Shown here: positions 47,474 to 55,877 of the stretch, in pieces
How the letters are laid out: each line of letters opens with the position of its first letter
Numbering within the stretch: position 1 is the stretch's first letter
Assembly: GCA_017416845.1 (NCBI GenBank)
Contig: JAFQBA010000112.1
Span: 1-64,000, forward strand
Source of the DNA: Clostridia bacterium
Lineage (GTDB): Bacteria; Bacillota; Clostridia; UMGS1810
Direction of reading: 5' to 3'
Length of the DNA: 64,000 bases
The notes under the pieces: model-generated
Database searches by the model: none
Told to the model about the DNA's origin: nothing
The model's input: only the letters and a program-made list of their open reading frames with translations
Translations under genes and position numbers: made by a program

Positions 47474-48955
47474 TCAGTTGAATTTAAATGAATAAAGATG
47501 AGCGTCCTTTAGTTCAATCTTCATTCTCACGGCTTTTCCGTTAAGGTCGGAAAGTGGATTTTCAAAATTAACCTTTCTGTCAACACTATCACCAAAGAGG
47601 TAAATGCTCTTGTAACCGTCAAGCTCATTTCCTTCCTCGTCACAAAGTGTAATTTTCATTCCACCGTATGCTGCAGTGGAAAAGTTAATTTCAAGCTCAT
47701 TACCTTCAAAAGTAAATGGCTTTGTGAGGATTTCTCCGCCATTATATTTTGCATACCATGAGAAGAATCCGTCAAGCCTCATTGTGTATCTTCTGAAATT
47801 CACCGGTTGAACATGATAGCCTTCGCCAACATAGAGGGAAAGCTCGTTTGGTGCACCGGGAATGTCGGATTCGGTCTCTTCCATTCCGTATGCCCAAAAA
47901 CAGTCACCATACCACCAGCTTGCATCACTTTCGGGACCCGGAGTAAAAAAAGCTTCGTCCGTACGATTGAAGTTGAAGCCGTCGCGAGAAGTCATGAGAA
48001 TGGAATCGGTGATGGCAAGGCCTTCTCTGCCGTAGTTTTCAATCCACACATTTCTGTGTCCCCAAAGAGGCATATTTTTGTAGTTTTCAACGTCTGCTCT
48101 TCTGTCAATATATCTTGTGGGCATTGCGAGAAACATATCTTTTGCTCTGGGATATTTTATGATCTGATTTGTATAATATTGGATGTCTTCTTCAACTGTG
48201 TCGTCGATGAAATTAATCTGACCGTGTTCTTCAAAATGAATAAAATCTTTTGAGGTTGCCACTCTGATGTCTCTTATCTCATCAGCATCTCCGTCCATTT
48301 TGTAAATGTCTTTTGCTTTGTTTTTATACTCGGAATACTTCGGAGGGTGGACACCTCTGTAGAACACAAAATACTGCTCGGTTTCCTTGTCCCACAGCAT
48401 AACATTGTATGAATCAAAGTCACCGTGGAGATTGAGGATTCTGCCTTCTTTTGTAAAATGAATTCCGTCGGGGCTGGTGTGAAGCAATAGCTTTGCCTCA
48501 TCATTTACGGGAGCAAGCTTAAGCGCTTTAAACTTTTCATCAGGCGGACAATCCGGATTTTCGTCATAAAAGATCGAAAAATTGTCAACATATTTGTTTT
48601 CAAAGTGAATAACATTGTTTTCTGTTCCGTTAATGTCATAGAGACCCAATTTTGGGCGTTTGAATGTGATTGCATCCTTGCTTGTTGCCATACAAAACAT
48701 GGGTGCAACAGATCTTTGATATTTGCCATCAGCATTTAAAACCGAAGAATCCGCACGGTAATAGAAACGATATTCATTGCCGCATTTTTGAATTGATGCG
48801 TAGCCGTTGTTCATTCCGTCCCAAGATTTTTCTGCGTGGAATGCAATGTTTTTCTTTTCGGGTTTGTGCATTCGGAGTTCTGTATTCTCTGTTTTGTCAA
48901 TCAGCATGTCATCCCAGCAGAGATGACGGTTATTTCCAAGATTATATACGGTCAT
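47474..48955 (-). CDS. Five-bladed beta-propeller glycosidase-like protein
   Basis: The protein has 493 residues from ATG 48955; a GTG at 48964 lies within the GGGTGAT ribosome binding site and is rejected. The sequence is rich in propeller-blade repeats such as ATSKDAITFKRPKLGLYD, HTSPDGIHFTKEGR and MTSRDGFNFNRTD, as in the GH32/GH43/GH62 fold group. A C-terminal beta-sandwich of about 95 residues follows. There is no signal peptide. Acidic catalytic residues cannot be assigned with certainty, so activity is uncertain. It stands alone between housekeeping genes with its own promoter and terminator. Confidence 0.75.
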   Translation of the reverse strand: MTVYNLGNNRHLCWDDMLIDKTENTELRMHKPEKKNIAFHAEKSWDGMNNGYASIQKCGNEYRFYYRADSSVLNADGKYQRSVAPMFCMATSKDAITFKRPKLGLYDINGTENNVIHFENKYVDNFSIFYDENPDCPPDEKFKALKLAPVNDEAKLLLHTSPDGIHFTKEGRILNLHGDFDSYNVMLWDKETEQYFVFYRGVHPPKYSEYKNKAKDIYKMDGDADEIRDIRVATSKDFIHFEEHGQINFIDDTVEEDIQYYTNQIIKYPRAKDMFLAMPTRYIDRRADVENYKNMPLWGHRNVWIENYGREGLAITDSILMTSRDGFNFNRTDEAFFTPGPESDASWWYGDCFWAYGMEETESDIPGAPNELSLYVGEGYHVQPVNFRRYTMRLDGFFSWYAKYNGGEILTKPFTFEGNELEINFSTAAYGGMKITLCDEEGNELDGYKSIYLFGDSVDRKVNFENPLSDLNGKAVRMKIELKDAHLYSFKFN

Positions 48956-48987
48956 AAATATCACCCTTTATTTTTAGTGTTTTGTTT

Positions 48988-49016
48988 ATTATATTTTATA
49001 AAACCGATTGAGTCAA
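48988..49016 (-). promoter_or_regulatory. Promoter of the beta-propeller gene (minus strand)
   Basis: On the minus strand TTGACT (49016-49011), a 17-base spacer and TATAAT (48993-48988) lie 32 bases before ATG 48955. Confidence 0.8.
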
Positions 49017-49072
49017 TGCTATTATAGGACAAATTATTCGAAATAGTGTCTTTGAATATCGCCACGTTGTAT

Positions 49073-49101
49073 TTGCATTATCATTTTGATTGTGATATAA
49101 T
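49073..49101 (+). promoter_or_regulatory. Promoter of the YeiH-type gene
   Basis: TTGCAT (49073-49078), a 17-base spacer and TATAAT (49096-49101) lie 67 bases before ATG 49169. Confidence 0.75.
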
Positions 49102-49168
49102 TAAAAAGAATTTACAGATGATAATTCACCATCTGCATAATATAATAACACTATACGGAGGAAAACAT

Positions 49169-50188
49169 ATGAAAATACTTAAGAATATCTGTGGCATGAT
49201 TCCGGGTATTGCATTGTCTGTTGTTATTGCAACGGTTGCAAAAATCATAGAAAGCCTGTTACCCATACATATCATTGGTGCTTCGGTTATAGCACTGTTT
49301 ATAGGAATGATTGTAAATCATTTTTTGAAAATTGATTGTTTGAAACCCGGAATTAAGTTTACATCAAAAAAGATTTTGAAATTTGCAATTGTGCTCCTCG
49401 GAGCATCGCTCAGTGTGAAAGTAATACTTTCTGTCGGAAAGCTGTCACTTGCCGTAATGGTGTTTACATTGCTTACATGCTTTGGAGGAGGATATTTTAT
49501 AGGCAAAGCACTAAAGCTAAACTGGAAGCTTTCGAATCTTATTTCAGCAGGAACCGGAATTTGCGGCGGTTCTGCAATTGCCGCCATTGCACCTGTTATA
49601 GATGCCGATGATTCAGACATTGCCTATGCATTGTCTGCAACCTTTTTGTTTGATATGGCTATGATAATTTTGTTCCCGATTATGGGTAAAATGCTCGGGC
49701 TCAGTGACATGGCATATGGCTTGTGGGCAGGAACTGCGGTAAATGACACTTCCAGTGTTGTTGCGGCAGGCTATGCCTATAGCGAGGGTGCAGGTGATTT
49801 TGCTACAATGGTAAAACTCACAAGAACGCTTTCCATAATACCGACGGTGCTTATTTTTTCGGTAATAAGCATGAGACTCAAACGCAAAGAATGCATCGGG
49901 GCAAAGCGCACAAAAACTAATGTGCTGAGCCTGTTTCCATGGTTTATTCTTGGCTTTGTGGTAATGGCTGTTGTTAACAGTGCAGGCTTCATTCCGGCAG
50001 AGGTTTCATCATATGCAAAAGATGTGAGCAAATTTCTCATGGTTTGTGCACTGGCGGCAATTGGCTTGAACACAAGCTTTAAAGATATGAAAAAATCGGG
50101 CATTAATCCAATGATTCACGGCTTTGTAATATCAGCGCTGGTGGTTGTTGTGGCAATTGGCGTTGAGTGGTGCATGGGATTGGTGTGA
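49169..50188 (+). CDS. YeiH/UPF0324-family putative sulfate-type exporter
   Basis: The protein has 339 residues from ATG 49169, shortly after GGAGG; the longer frame from 49046 contains the promoter and is rejected. It has about ten hydrophobic segments throughout. Family motifs are GTGICGGSAIAAIAPVI and GLWAGTAVNDTSSVVAAGYAYS. The family is annotated as putative sulfate or sulfonate exporter on limited evidence. It has its own promoter. Confidence 0.85.
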   Translation: MKILKNICGMIPGIALSVVIATVAKIIESLLPIHIIGASVIALFIGMIVNHFLKIDCLKPGIKFTSKKILKFAIVLLGASLSVKVILSVGKLSLAVMVFTLLTCFGGGYFIGKALKLNWKLSNLISAGTGICGGSAIAAIAPVIDADDSDIAYALSATFLFDMAMIILFPIMGKMLGLSDMAYGLWAGTAVNDTSSVVAAGYAYSEGAGDFATMVKLTRTLSIIPTVLIFSVISMRLKRKECIGAKRTKTNVLSLFPWFILGFVVMAVVNSAGFIPAEVSSYAKDVSKFLMVCALAAIGLNTSFKDMKKSGINPMIHGFVISALVVVVAIGVEWCMGLV

Positions 50189-50271
50189 AATCCGTTGGAG
50201 AGCACTATTAACACATTTGAAAATTAAAAATATGAAAAAAGACAAATATCTGACAATCGGGAGAGCGAAAA

Positions 50272-51039
50272 ATGAAATATTATAACATAACCTTCAGTCC
50301 GACAGGCGGCACCAAAAAAGTTGCCGACATAGTTGCAAAAGGAATAGGCGGAGAGTGGGAGAGTGTTGAGCTTTGTGTTTCAAAGACCGACATAATCCCT
50401 CACACATTTTCAAAGGATGACATTTGCATAATTGCAGTGCCGTCATTTGGCGGAAGAGTTCCCGAAATTAATGTGGAACGAATAAGAAATTTAAAAGGCA
50501 ACGGTGCAAGAGCAATTCTTTTGTGTGTATATGGCAACCGCGCCTATGAAGACACTTTGACAGAGCTTTTTGACGAAGCTTCAAATGCCGGCTTTAAGTG
50601 CATTTGTGCAATCGGTGCAATAGCCGAGCATTCAATCGCAAGACAGTTTGCCTCAGGAAGACCCGATGCCGATGACGAAAAAGACCTCACTGATTTTGCA
50701 AAGCAAATTTCCAATAAAATAAAAAGCGCAGATTGCAATTTTAAAGATGAAATCCCCGGAAATCGCAATCCTTACAAGGAACGCGGAAAATCAACCTCCA
50801 AACCCGAAACAAGCCAAAACTGCATAGGGTGCGGAGTGTGTGCAAAGGGATGTCCTGCGGGAGCCATCAGCTTTGATAACCCGTCACAAACCGATAATGA
50901 TAAATGCATTTCCTGCATGAAGTGCATAAGCGTTTGTCCCCTTGGTGCAAGGGCACTTGGTGACACTGTTTTAAATGCTGTTTCCGATCGACTGGGCAAA
51001 GTATGCAATGACAGAAAACAAAATGAACTTTTCATATAA
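50272..51039 (+). CDS. EFR1-type ferredoxin (flavodoxin-like domain plus two 4Fe-4S clusters)
   Basis: The protein has 255 residues. The N-terminal flavodoxin-like domain has the FMN-loop SPTGGTKKVAD at about 9-19. The C-terminus has two 4Fe-4S motifs, with cysteines at 184, 187, 190, 194 and at 212, 215, 218, 222. Such EFR1 proteins carry electrons in anaerobes; the partner is not known. It is 84 bases after YeiH and 15 before the alcohol dehydrogenase, so it probably leads that transcript. Confidence 0.88.
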   Translation: MKYYNITFSPTGGTKKVADIVAKGIGGEWESVELCVSKTDIIPHTFSKDDICIIAVPSFGGRVPEINVERIRNLKGNGARAILLCVYGNRAYEDTLTELFDEASNAGFKCICAIGAIAEHSIARQFASGRPDADDEKDLTDFAKQISNKIKSADCNFKDEIPGNRNPYKERGKSTSKPETSQNCIGCGVCAKGCPAGAISFDNPSQTDNDKCISCMKCISVCPLGARALGDTVLNAVSDRLGKVCNDRKQNELFI

Positions 51040-51054
51040 AATCGGAGGATAATT

Positions 51055-52218
51055 ATGCTACACGATTTCACTTATTATAACCCAACAAAAATATATTTCG
51101 GAAAAGATTCAATGAATAATCTTTCAAAAGAGCTTGCCTGCTATGGCAAAAATATACTTCTTCTCTACGGAAAAAACTCTATCAAAAAAATCGGGCTCTA
51201 TGATGAGGTTTTAAAAATATTAAAAGAGTGCGAAAAAAATGTAACGGAACTGTCCGGAATCAAACCTAACCCTTCATATTCTCAGGTACTTGAGGGGGCG
51301 AGACTTGTTCGTGAAAATAATATCGATTTGATTTTGGCTGTTGGCGGAGGATCTGTCATTGACTGTGCAAAAGCAATTTCCGTGTCAAGCTATGCCAAGG
51401 GTAATCCGTGGCAAAGATATTGGATTGATTTTGAAGAGGTGGACAACGAAATTGTTCCGGTGGGGTCAATTCTCACAATGACCGGCACCGCATCGGAAAT
51501 GAATGCAGGAAGTGTAATCACCAATGAAGAGGTTACCGTTAAAACCGGAAGAGTATTCAATCCCGATGTGAATCCGAAGTTTTCGATTTTGAATCCCGAA
51601 TTAACCTACTCGGTTCCTCAAAAACAAATGGTCAGTGGAATTTTTGACGTTATGAGTCATCTGATGGAGCAATATTTTTCAGGCGAAGATGACAACACAA
51701 CTGACTATGTAATTGAAGCTGTTATGAAATCACTGATTAACAGTTCCAAAACAGCCATAAAAAATCCTAAAGACTATGAAGCACGAAGCAACATCATGTG
51801 GTGTGCAACTCTCGGTCTCAATTCCGTAACCGGACTTTCCAAAACCCAGGATTGGCAGGTTCACAACATTGAGCATCAGCTTGGTGCCTACACCGACTGT
51901 CCTCATGGCCTTGGACTTGCTGTTATTTCCATGCCGTATTACAGATATATTTATAAAAACGGCATTGACAAATTTGTGCGCTTTGCCAAAAACGTGTGGA
52001 ATGTAAATCCCGACGGAAAAACCAAAGAAGAGATTGCCGGTGAGGGCATTTCATGCCTCGAAAGCTTTGCAAAAGAGCTTGGAATTCCGCTCACTCTTCG
52101 AGAGCTTGGTGCAACGGAGGATATGCTCGAAAAAATTGCCTTCTCAACCTATGAGGGCGGCGGATACAAATATATGACTCACAAAGATATTCTTAATGTG
52201 TTGAAGGAATGTTATTAA
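51055..52218 (+). CDS. Iron-containing alcohol dehydrogenase, BdhA/YugJ type
   Basis: The protein has 387 residues, normal for the family. The nucleotide-binding motif is GGGSVIDCAKAIS at about 98-110. Metal-ligand regions are FDVMSHLMEQYF (Asp and His) and HNIEHQLGAYTDCPHGLGLA (two His). It probably reduces an aldehyde or ketone with NAD(P)H during fermentation. GGAGG precedes ATG 51055. It is followed 3 bases on by yjbR-like and then sir2-like genes, so the four form a likely operon with EFR1. Confidence 0.93.
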   Translation: MLHDFTYYNPTKIYFGKDSMNNLSKELACYGKNILLLYGKNSIKKIGLYDEVLKILKECEKNVTELSGIKPNPSYSQVLEGARLVRENNIDLILAVGGGSVIDCAKAISVSSYAKGNPWQRYWIDFEEVDNEIVPVGSILTMTGTASEMNAGSVITNEEVTVKTGRVFNPDVNPKFSILNPELTYSVPQKQMVSGIFDVMSHLMEQYFSGEDDNTTDYVIEAVMKSLINSSKTAIKNPKDYEARSNIMWCATLGLNSVTGLSKTQDWQVHNIEHQLGAYTDCPHGLGLAVISMPYYRYIYKNGIDKFVRFAKNVWNVNPDGKTKEEIAGEGISCLESFAKELGIPLTLRELGATEDMLEKIAFSTYEGGGYKYMTHKDILNVLKECY

Positions 52219-52221
52219 GAT

Positions 52222-52578
52222 ATGAAAACAAGACAAGATGCAATTAACTTTTGCCTATCATTGAAAAATACATATGAAGACTATCCTTTTCGTGATCACA
52301 ACTGGACAATAATGCGCCACAACGACAGCAAAAAAATGTTTGCCGCCATATATGAACGGCAAGGCAACATATGGATAAATGTCAAATGCGACCCGATGCT
52401 GACCTACATGTGGCGATCTGCCTTTGATGCTGTTGTTCCTGCCTATCATATGAACAAATGGCACTGGAATTCCATAATTCTTGACGGAAGCATTCCATGT
52501 GAGGATATAATGAAAATGGTTTCCGACAGCTACGAATTGACCAAGCCCAAAAGAAAGGGAAAAAAAGATGATAAATGA
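52222..52578 (+). CDS. MmcQ/YjbR-family protein
   Basis: The protein has 118 residues. The DUF419/YjbR fold is recognised by the opening RQDAINFCLSLKNTYEDYPF and by WINVKCDP and PAYHMNKWHWNSI. Members are often annotated as DNA-binding, without a known target. The ribosome binding site is weak, which suggests translation coupling with the gene before. It overlaps the Sir2 gene by 11 bases. Confidence 0.88.
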   Translation: MKTRQDAINFCLSLKNTYEDYPFRDHNWTIMRHNDSKKMFAAIYERQGNIWINVKCDPMLTYMWRSAFDAVVPAYHMNKWHWNSIILDGSIPCEDIMKMVSDSYELTKPKRKGKKDDK

Positions 52579-53302
52579 ATTTGCTAAAATGATAAAAGAG
52601 TGTGACAACATTGTTTTCTTTGGCGGTGCGGGAGTTTCAACCGAAAGCGGCGTAAAGGATTATCGCAGTAAAGACGGACTATATGCAACCGTAAAGGAAT
52701 ATGGCATCTCACCCGAAGAGATTCTCAGTCACGATTTCTTTTTTCAACACACGGATGTTTTCTATGATTTCTACAGAAAATATTTCATAATTGATGCCAT
52801 GCCCAACAGTGCTCACAAAGCCCTTGCATCCCTTGAAGAAATGGGTAGGCTTAAAGCTGTTATAACACAGAATATAGACGGTCTTCACCAAAGAGCAGGG
52901 AGCAAAAACGTAATTGAGCTTCATGGTACAGCGGAGGAATTTTATTGCGTTTCATGCGGAAAAAAAGCCTATACGAAAACTGTTCTTGATTCAATAAAAA
53001 CCAAAAACATTCCAAAGTGCGAGCACTGTAATTCTTTGCTTAAACCAAAGGTTGTTCTCTATGGCGAAAATCTATATGACGGTGTTGCGGAATCGGCAAT
53101 TGACAAAATTGAAAATGCCGATATGTTAATTGTTGGCGGAACTTCACTTGCAGTGTATCCTGCCGCTTCCTTTGTACGCTATTTCGGAGGCAAATATATT
53201 GTTATGATAAATAAGTCCGAAACAAAATATGACGGCAATGCGAGCATGGTAATAAGAGAAAACATAGGTGAAGTATTTGAAAGAGTTATGGAGATAATCT
53301 GA
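52568..53302 (+). CDS. NAD-dependent protein deacylase, Sir2 family
   Basis: The protein has 244 residues. NAD-binding motifs are GGAGVSTESGVKDYRS at about 20-35 and TQNIDGLHQRAG near 98. The catalytic His lies in IELHGT. Four zinc cysteines are seen as CVSC and CEHC with a 22-residue spacer. It removes acetyl or other acyl groups from lysines using NAD. It overlaps the YjbR gene by 11 bases. Confidence 0.95.
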   Translation: MINEFAKMIKECDNIVFFGGAGVSTESGVKDYRSKDGLYATVKEYGISPEEILSHDFFFQHTDVFYDFYRKYFIIDAMPNSAHKALASLEEMGRLKAVITQNIDGLHQRAGSKNVIELHGTAEEFYCVSCGKKAYTKTVLDSIKTKNIPKCEHCNSLLKPKVVLYGENLYDGVAESAIDKIENADMLIVGGTSLAVYPAASFVRYFGGKYIVMINKSETKYDGNASMVIRENIGEVFERVMEII

Positions 53303-53303
53303 C

Positions 53304-53672
53304 ATGAACAAAAAGAAAATTGCAACAGGCTTTGCTATTCTTGCGGCAGGTCTCTATGCTATTAATGTGCCGCTTTCAAAGCTTCTTTTGCATCATTGTT
53401 CACCAACAATGATGGCGGCTTTTTTGTATCTTGGTGCCGCAAAAACCAGTGCCTTTTATTCGGTGGCTCCGTTTCTCGGCGTTATGTTCAGCATGGCTCT
53501 TCAGCATAACCATGAACACGGACATATTCACACTCACAAACATCGTCATGGTGATATGGTTCATAGTCACAGGCACTCTCACACTCACTCCCATTTTCAC
53601 AGTCATGGCACAGACATTGAAACCCACAATCATAAGCATGTTTTTGATGTTCATGTTCATATCCATCCATAA
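53304..53672 (+). pseudogene. Internally deleted DMT/EamA transporter with His-rich tail
   Basis: The frame has 122 codons. Residues 1-43 match the first two membrane segments of EamA-type transporters, ending MAAFLYLGA. The text then jumps to AAKTSAFYSVAPFLGVMFSM, which belongs near the ninth to tenth segments. The join falls at an LGA that occurs in both places (53430-53438). About 200 residues are missing without loss of frame. The tail (about residues 68-122) is very rich in His, as in some full-length clostridial relatives, and could bind zinc or nickel. It may be a dead remnant or a small membrane metal-binding protein. It follows the Sir2 gene by one base. Confidence 0.6.
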
Positions 53673-53704
53673 ATCATAAATCGATTGGGGTTATAGAATA
53701 TTGC

Positions 53705-53741
53705 AAAAAAAGAGATTATTCTATGAATAATCTCTTTTTTT
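53705..53741. terminator. Bidirectional terminator between the DMT remnant and tRNA-Leu
   Basis: A 15-bp perfect stem, AAAAAAGAGATTATT with AATAATCTCTTTTTT, and a CTATG loop have an A-run on one side and a T-run on the other. Confidence 0.92.
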
Positions 53742-53744
53742 ATA

Positions 53745-53828
53745 TGCCGGTGGTCGGGGTCGAACCGACACGGTATTGCTACCACGAGATTTTGAGTCTC
53801 GCACGTCTGCCAATTCCATCACACCGGC
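53745..53828 (-). tRNA. tRNA-Leu (anticodon CAA)
   Basis: The 84-nt gene on the minus strand folds as a class II tRNA. The acceptor arms are GCCGGTG and CACCGGC with discriminator A. The anticodon loop CTCAAAA between CGAGA and TCTCG gives anticodon CAA, reading UUG. A long variable arm follows, and the T-arm is GTCGGTTCGACCCCGAC. The CCA end is not encoded. Confidence 0.97.
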
Positions 53829-53851
53829 ATGTTTAATTAAATGACTTAAAT

Positions 53852-53880
53852 ATAATACCATAAATGATAAAATAATGCAA
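53852..53880 (-). promoter_or_regulatory. Promoter of tRNA-Leu (minus strand)
   Basis: On the minus strand TTGCAT (53880-53875), a 17-base spacer and TATTAT (53857-53852) lie 23 bases before the tRNA. Confidence 0.8.
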
Positions 53881-53920
53881 GTGTTTTTTTAAAAATTTTT
53901 TAAAAATTTTGGTGGTAAGT

Positions 53921-53949
53921 TTGACAAAGAAAAGATTTTATGATATTAT
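53921..53949 (+). promoter_or_regulatory. rnpB promoter
   Basis: TTGACA (53921-53926), a 17-base spacer and TATTAT (53944-53949) place the start at about 53957, exactly where the RNase P RNA helix P1 begins. Confidence 0.9.
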
Positions 53950-53956
53950 AGGTTTC

Positions 53957-54289
53957 GAGCAAATCAGACAACTGCGGGCAGAAGCCGTAAGGCTCTGCAT
54001 GAGGAAAGTCCGGGCATCGCAGAGCAGGGTGCCGGGTAACTCCCGGTGGAGGTAACTCTAAGGAAAGTGCAACAGAAAAAAACCGCCACTTATGTGGTAA
54101 GGATGAAAAGGCGAGGTAAGAGCTCACCGCGATTCGGGAGATCGAATTGGCGTGTAAACCCCACTTGATGCAACACCCAAGCATAACACTAAAGCTTGCT
54201 CGGCTGTTTTTGGGTGGCTTGAGGTATACAGAAATGTATATCCTAGATAGATAGTTGTCTAATACAGAACCCGGCTTACAGATTTGCTC
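53957..54289 (+). ncRNA. rnpB: RNase P RNA, bacterial class A
   Basis: The RNA is about 333 nt and matures the 5' ends of tRNAs. GAGCAAATC at the 5' end pairs with GATTTGCTC at the 3' end (P1). Conserved blocks are GAGGAAAGTCCGGGC, CAACAGAAA, AACCCCACTTGATGCAAC and the final ACAGAACCCGGCTTAC. Promoter and terminator fit both ends. Confidence 0.97.
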
Positions 54290-54301
54290 ATACTTGACAA
54301 T

Positions 54302-54336
54302 AACCCCCATTTCATTCAGAAATGAGGGTTGTTTTT
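54302..54336 (+). terminator. rnpB terminator
   Basis: AACCCCCATTTC pairs with GAAATGAGGGTT (one mismatch) across ATTCA and is followed by GTTTTT. Confidence 0.9.
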
Positions 54337-54358
54337 ATATATTGATGTTACTGTTGAA

Positions 54359-55720
54359 TTAAACAGCTGAATAGAATGCTTTATAAGCTTTGTAAGCCAT
54401 ATAAACATCAATTTTACTTGCTACCTCATAAGGTGCATGCATTGAAAGGAGAGGCACTCCGCAATCAATTGTATCAATATCAAGATTTGCAACGAATTGC
54501 GCAACTGTTCCGCCGCCTCCCTGATCGACTTTGCCAAGCTCGCTCATCTGCCATGCAACATCGGCATCATTGAGAATTTTTCTGATTTTTGCAACGAATT
54601 CTGCATTTGCATCGGAGGTACCTGATTTTCCTCTTGCACCGGTAAATTTTGCAAAAGCAACACCTTCACCGAGATATGCGCTGTTCATTGGTTCTGAAAC
54701 TGATTTGTAATTCGGATCCATCGCACAGGTTACATCGGAAGAGAGACACATAGAGTTTGTCAGCGAATCTCTGAGTAAAATATCAGAATAGTTCTTGCTT
54801 TGTTTTTCAATGAGGTGTGCAACGAAATTTTCAAAGAATCGAGACTGCATACCGGTATTTCCCATCGAACCTATTTCCTCTTTGTCCGCAAGATAGCATA
54901 TTGCAGTTTTTTGTGGTTTCTCTGTTTCCATTATTGCTTTAAGAGCGGTGAAAGCACAAACACGGTCATCCTGACCATATGCGGCAACCATTGATGAATC
55001 AAGACCGAGACTTCTTGCATTGAAATTGGGTACAAGCTCAAATTCGGCACTAATGAAGTCTTCTTCTTCAATCTGATATTTTTCTTTGAGAATGTCAATT
55101 ATTGTCTGTTTGTATTTGTCCTTTTCACAATCTGACGGAATTGACCCTGCAAGCACATTCAAATCTTCTCCGGTAAAAACTGAACGCATTTTTTTGTCCA
55201 TTTGATCAGCGGCAAGATGAGGGAGAAGGTCGGTGACCGTAAACACAGGATCATTTTCGTTTTCACCGATGTTAACATCGATAACGGTTCCGTCCTGAAG
55301 AACAGCTACTCCAATAAGCGACAAAGGAATTGCTGTCCACTGATATTTTTTAATACCTCCGTAGTAGTGCGTCTTAAATAGTGCCATGTTGCTGTCTTCA
55401 TAAAGAGGTATTTGTTTAAGGTCAAGTCGAGGGCTGTCTATGTGTGCTGCAACAAGGTTAAATCCGTTTTCTGCTTTTTCTTTACCTATAACCGCAAGAA
55501 TAATGTTTTTTCCGCGATTTATTTTGTATACTTTCATTCCTGCTTTAAGTTGTGTTACACTGTCAAAATCTTTAAAGCCGGCCGCTTCTGCCAGTCTTCT
55601 CGAATAAGCTGTGCAAAGCCTCTCTGTTTTTGAATTATTTAAAAATTTGATATAATCATCACAAAATCTGAAAACAATCTTTTTGTCTTTTACTTTTTCC
55701 CATGCTGATTTTCTTTCCAT
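54359..55720 (-). CDS. apeA: M18-family aminopeptidase
   Basis: The protein has 453 residues, a normal length. Zinc-binding motifs of the M18 family are AAHIDSPR near residue 93, GQDDRVCAF (bridging Asp) and DKEEIGSMGNTG (catalytic Glu pair). The C-terminal LLSMHAPYEVASKIDVY supplies the last His. It removes N-terminal, often acidic, residues from peptides in the cytoplasm. ATG 55720 follows AGGAGGT. It is convergent with rnpB. Confidence 0.95.
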   Translation of the reverse strand: MERKSAWEKVKDKKIVFRFCDDYIKFLNNSKTERLCTAYSRRLAEAAGFKDFDSVTQLKAGMKVYKINRGKNIILAVIGKEKAENGFNLVAAHIDSPRLDLKQIPLYEDSNMALFKTHYYGGIKKYQWTAIPLSLIGVAVLQDGTVIDVNIGENENDPVFTVTDLLPHLAADQMDKKMRSVFTGEDLNVLAGSIPSDCEKDKYKQTIIDILKEKYQIEEEDFISAEFELVPNFNARSLGLDSSMVAAYGQDDRVCAFTALKAIMETEKPQKTAICYLADKEEIGSMGNTGMQSRFFENFVAHLIEKQSKNYSDILLRDSLTNSMCLSSDVTCAMDPNYKSVSEPMNSAYLGEGVAFAKFTGARGKSGTSDANAEFVAKIRKILNDADVAWQMSELGKVDQGGGGTVAQFVANLDIDTIDCGVPLLSMHAPYEVASKIDVYMAYKAYKAFYSAV

Positions 55721-55749
55721 GATATTACCTCCTAAAAATTATATACAAT

Positions 55750-55778
55750 ATTTTAATACATATATTGGCAAATTGCAA
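55750..55778 (-). promoter_or_regulatory. Promoter of the M18 aminopeptidase (minus strand)
   Basis: On the minus strand TTGCAA (55778-55773), a 17-base spacer and TAAAAT (55755-55750) lie about 29 bases before ATG 55720. Confidence 0.65.
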
Positions 55779-55817
55779 GATTTTTATTAATTAATAATTT
55801 AAAATAAGGCATTTGTC

Positions 55818-55846
55818 TTGCATATACGGTTTTTTTAATATATAAT
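55818..55846 (+). promoter_or_regulatory. glf promoter
   Basis: TTGCAT (55818-55823), a 17-base spacer and TATAAT (55841-55846) lie 31 bases before ATG 55878. Confidence 0.78.
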
Positions 55847-55877
55847 ATAACCAATATTACTTAAGGAGTTCGATTAA

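Noticed and set aside
53500-53660. Dense CAC/CAT pattern resembling a tandem repeat or CRISPR-like array
   Set aside because: It is His codons in the coding frame; there are no regular repeats or spacers.
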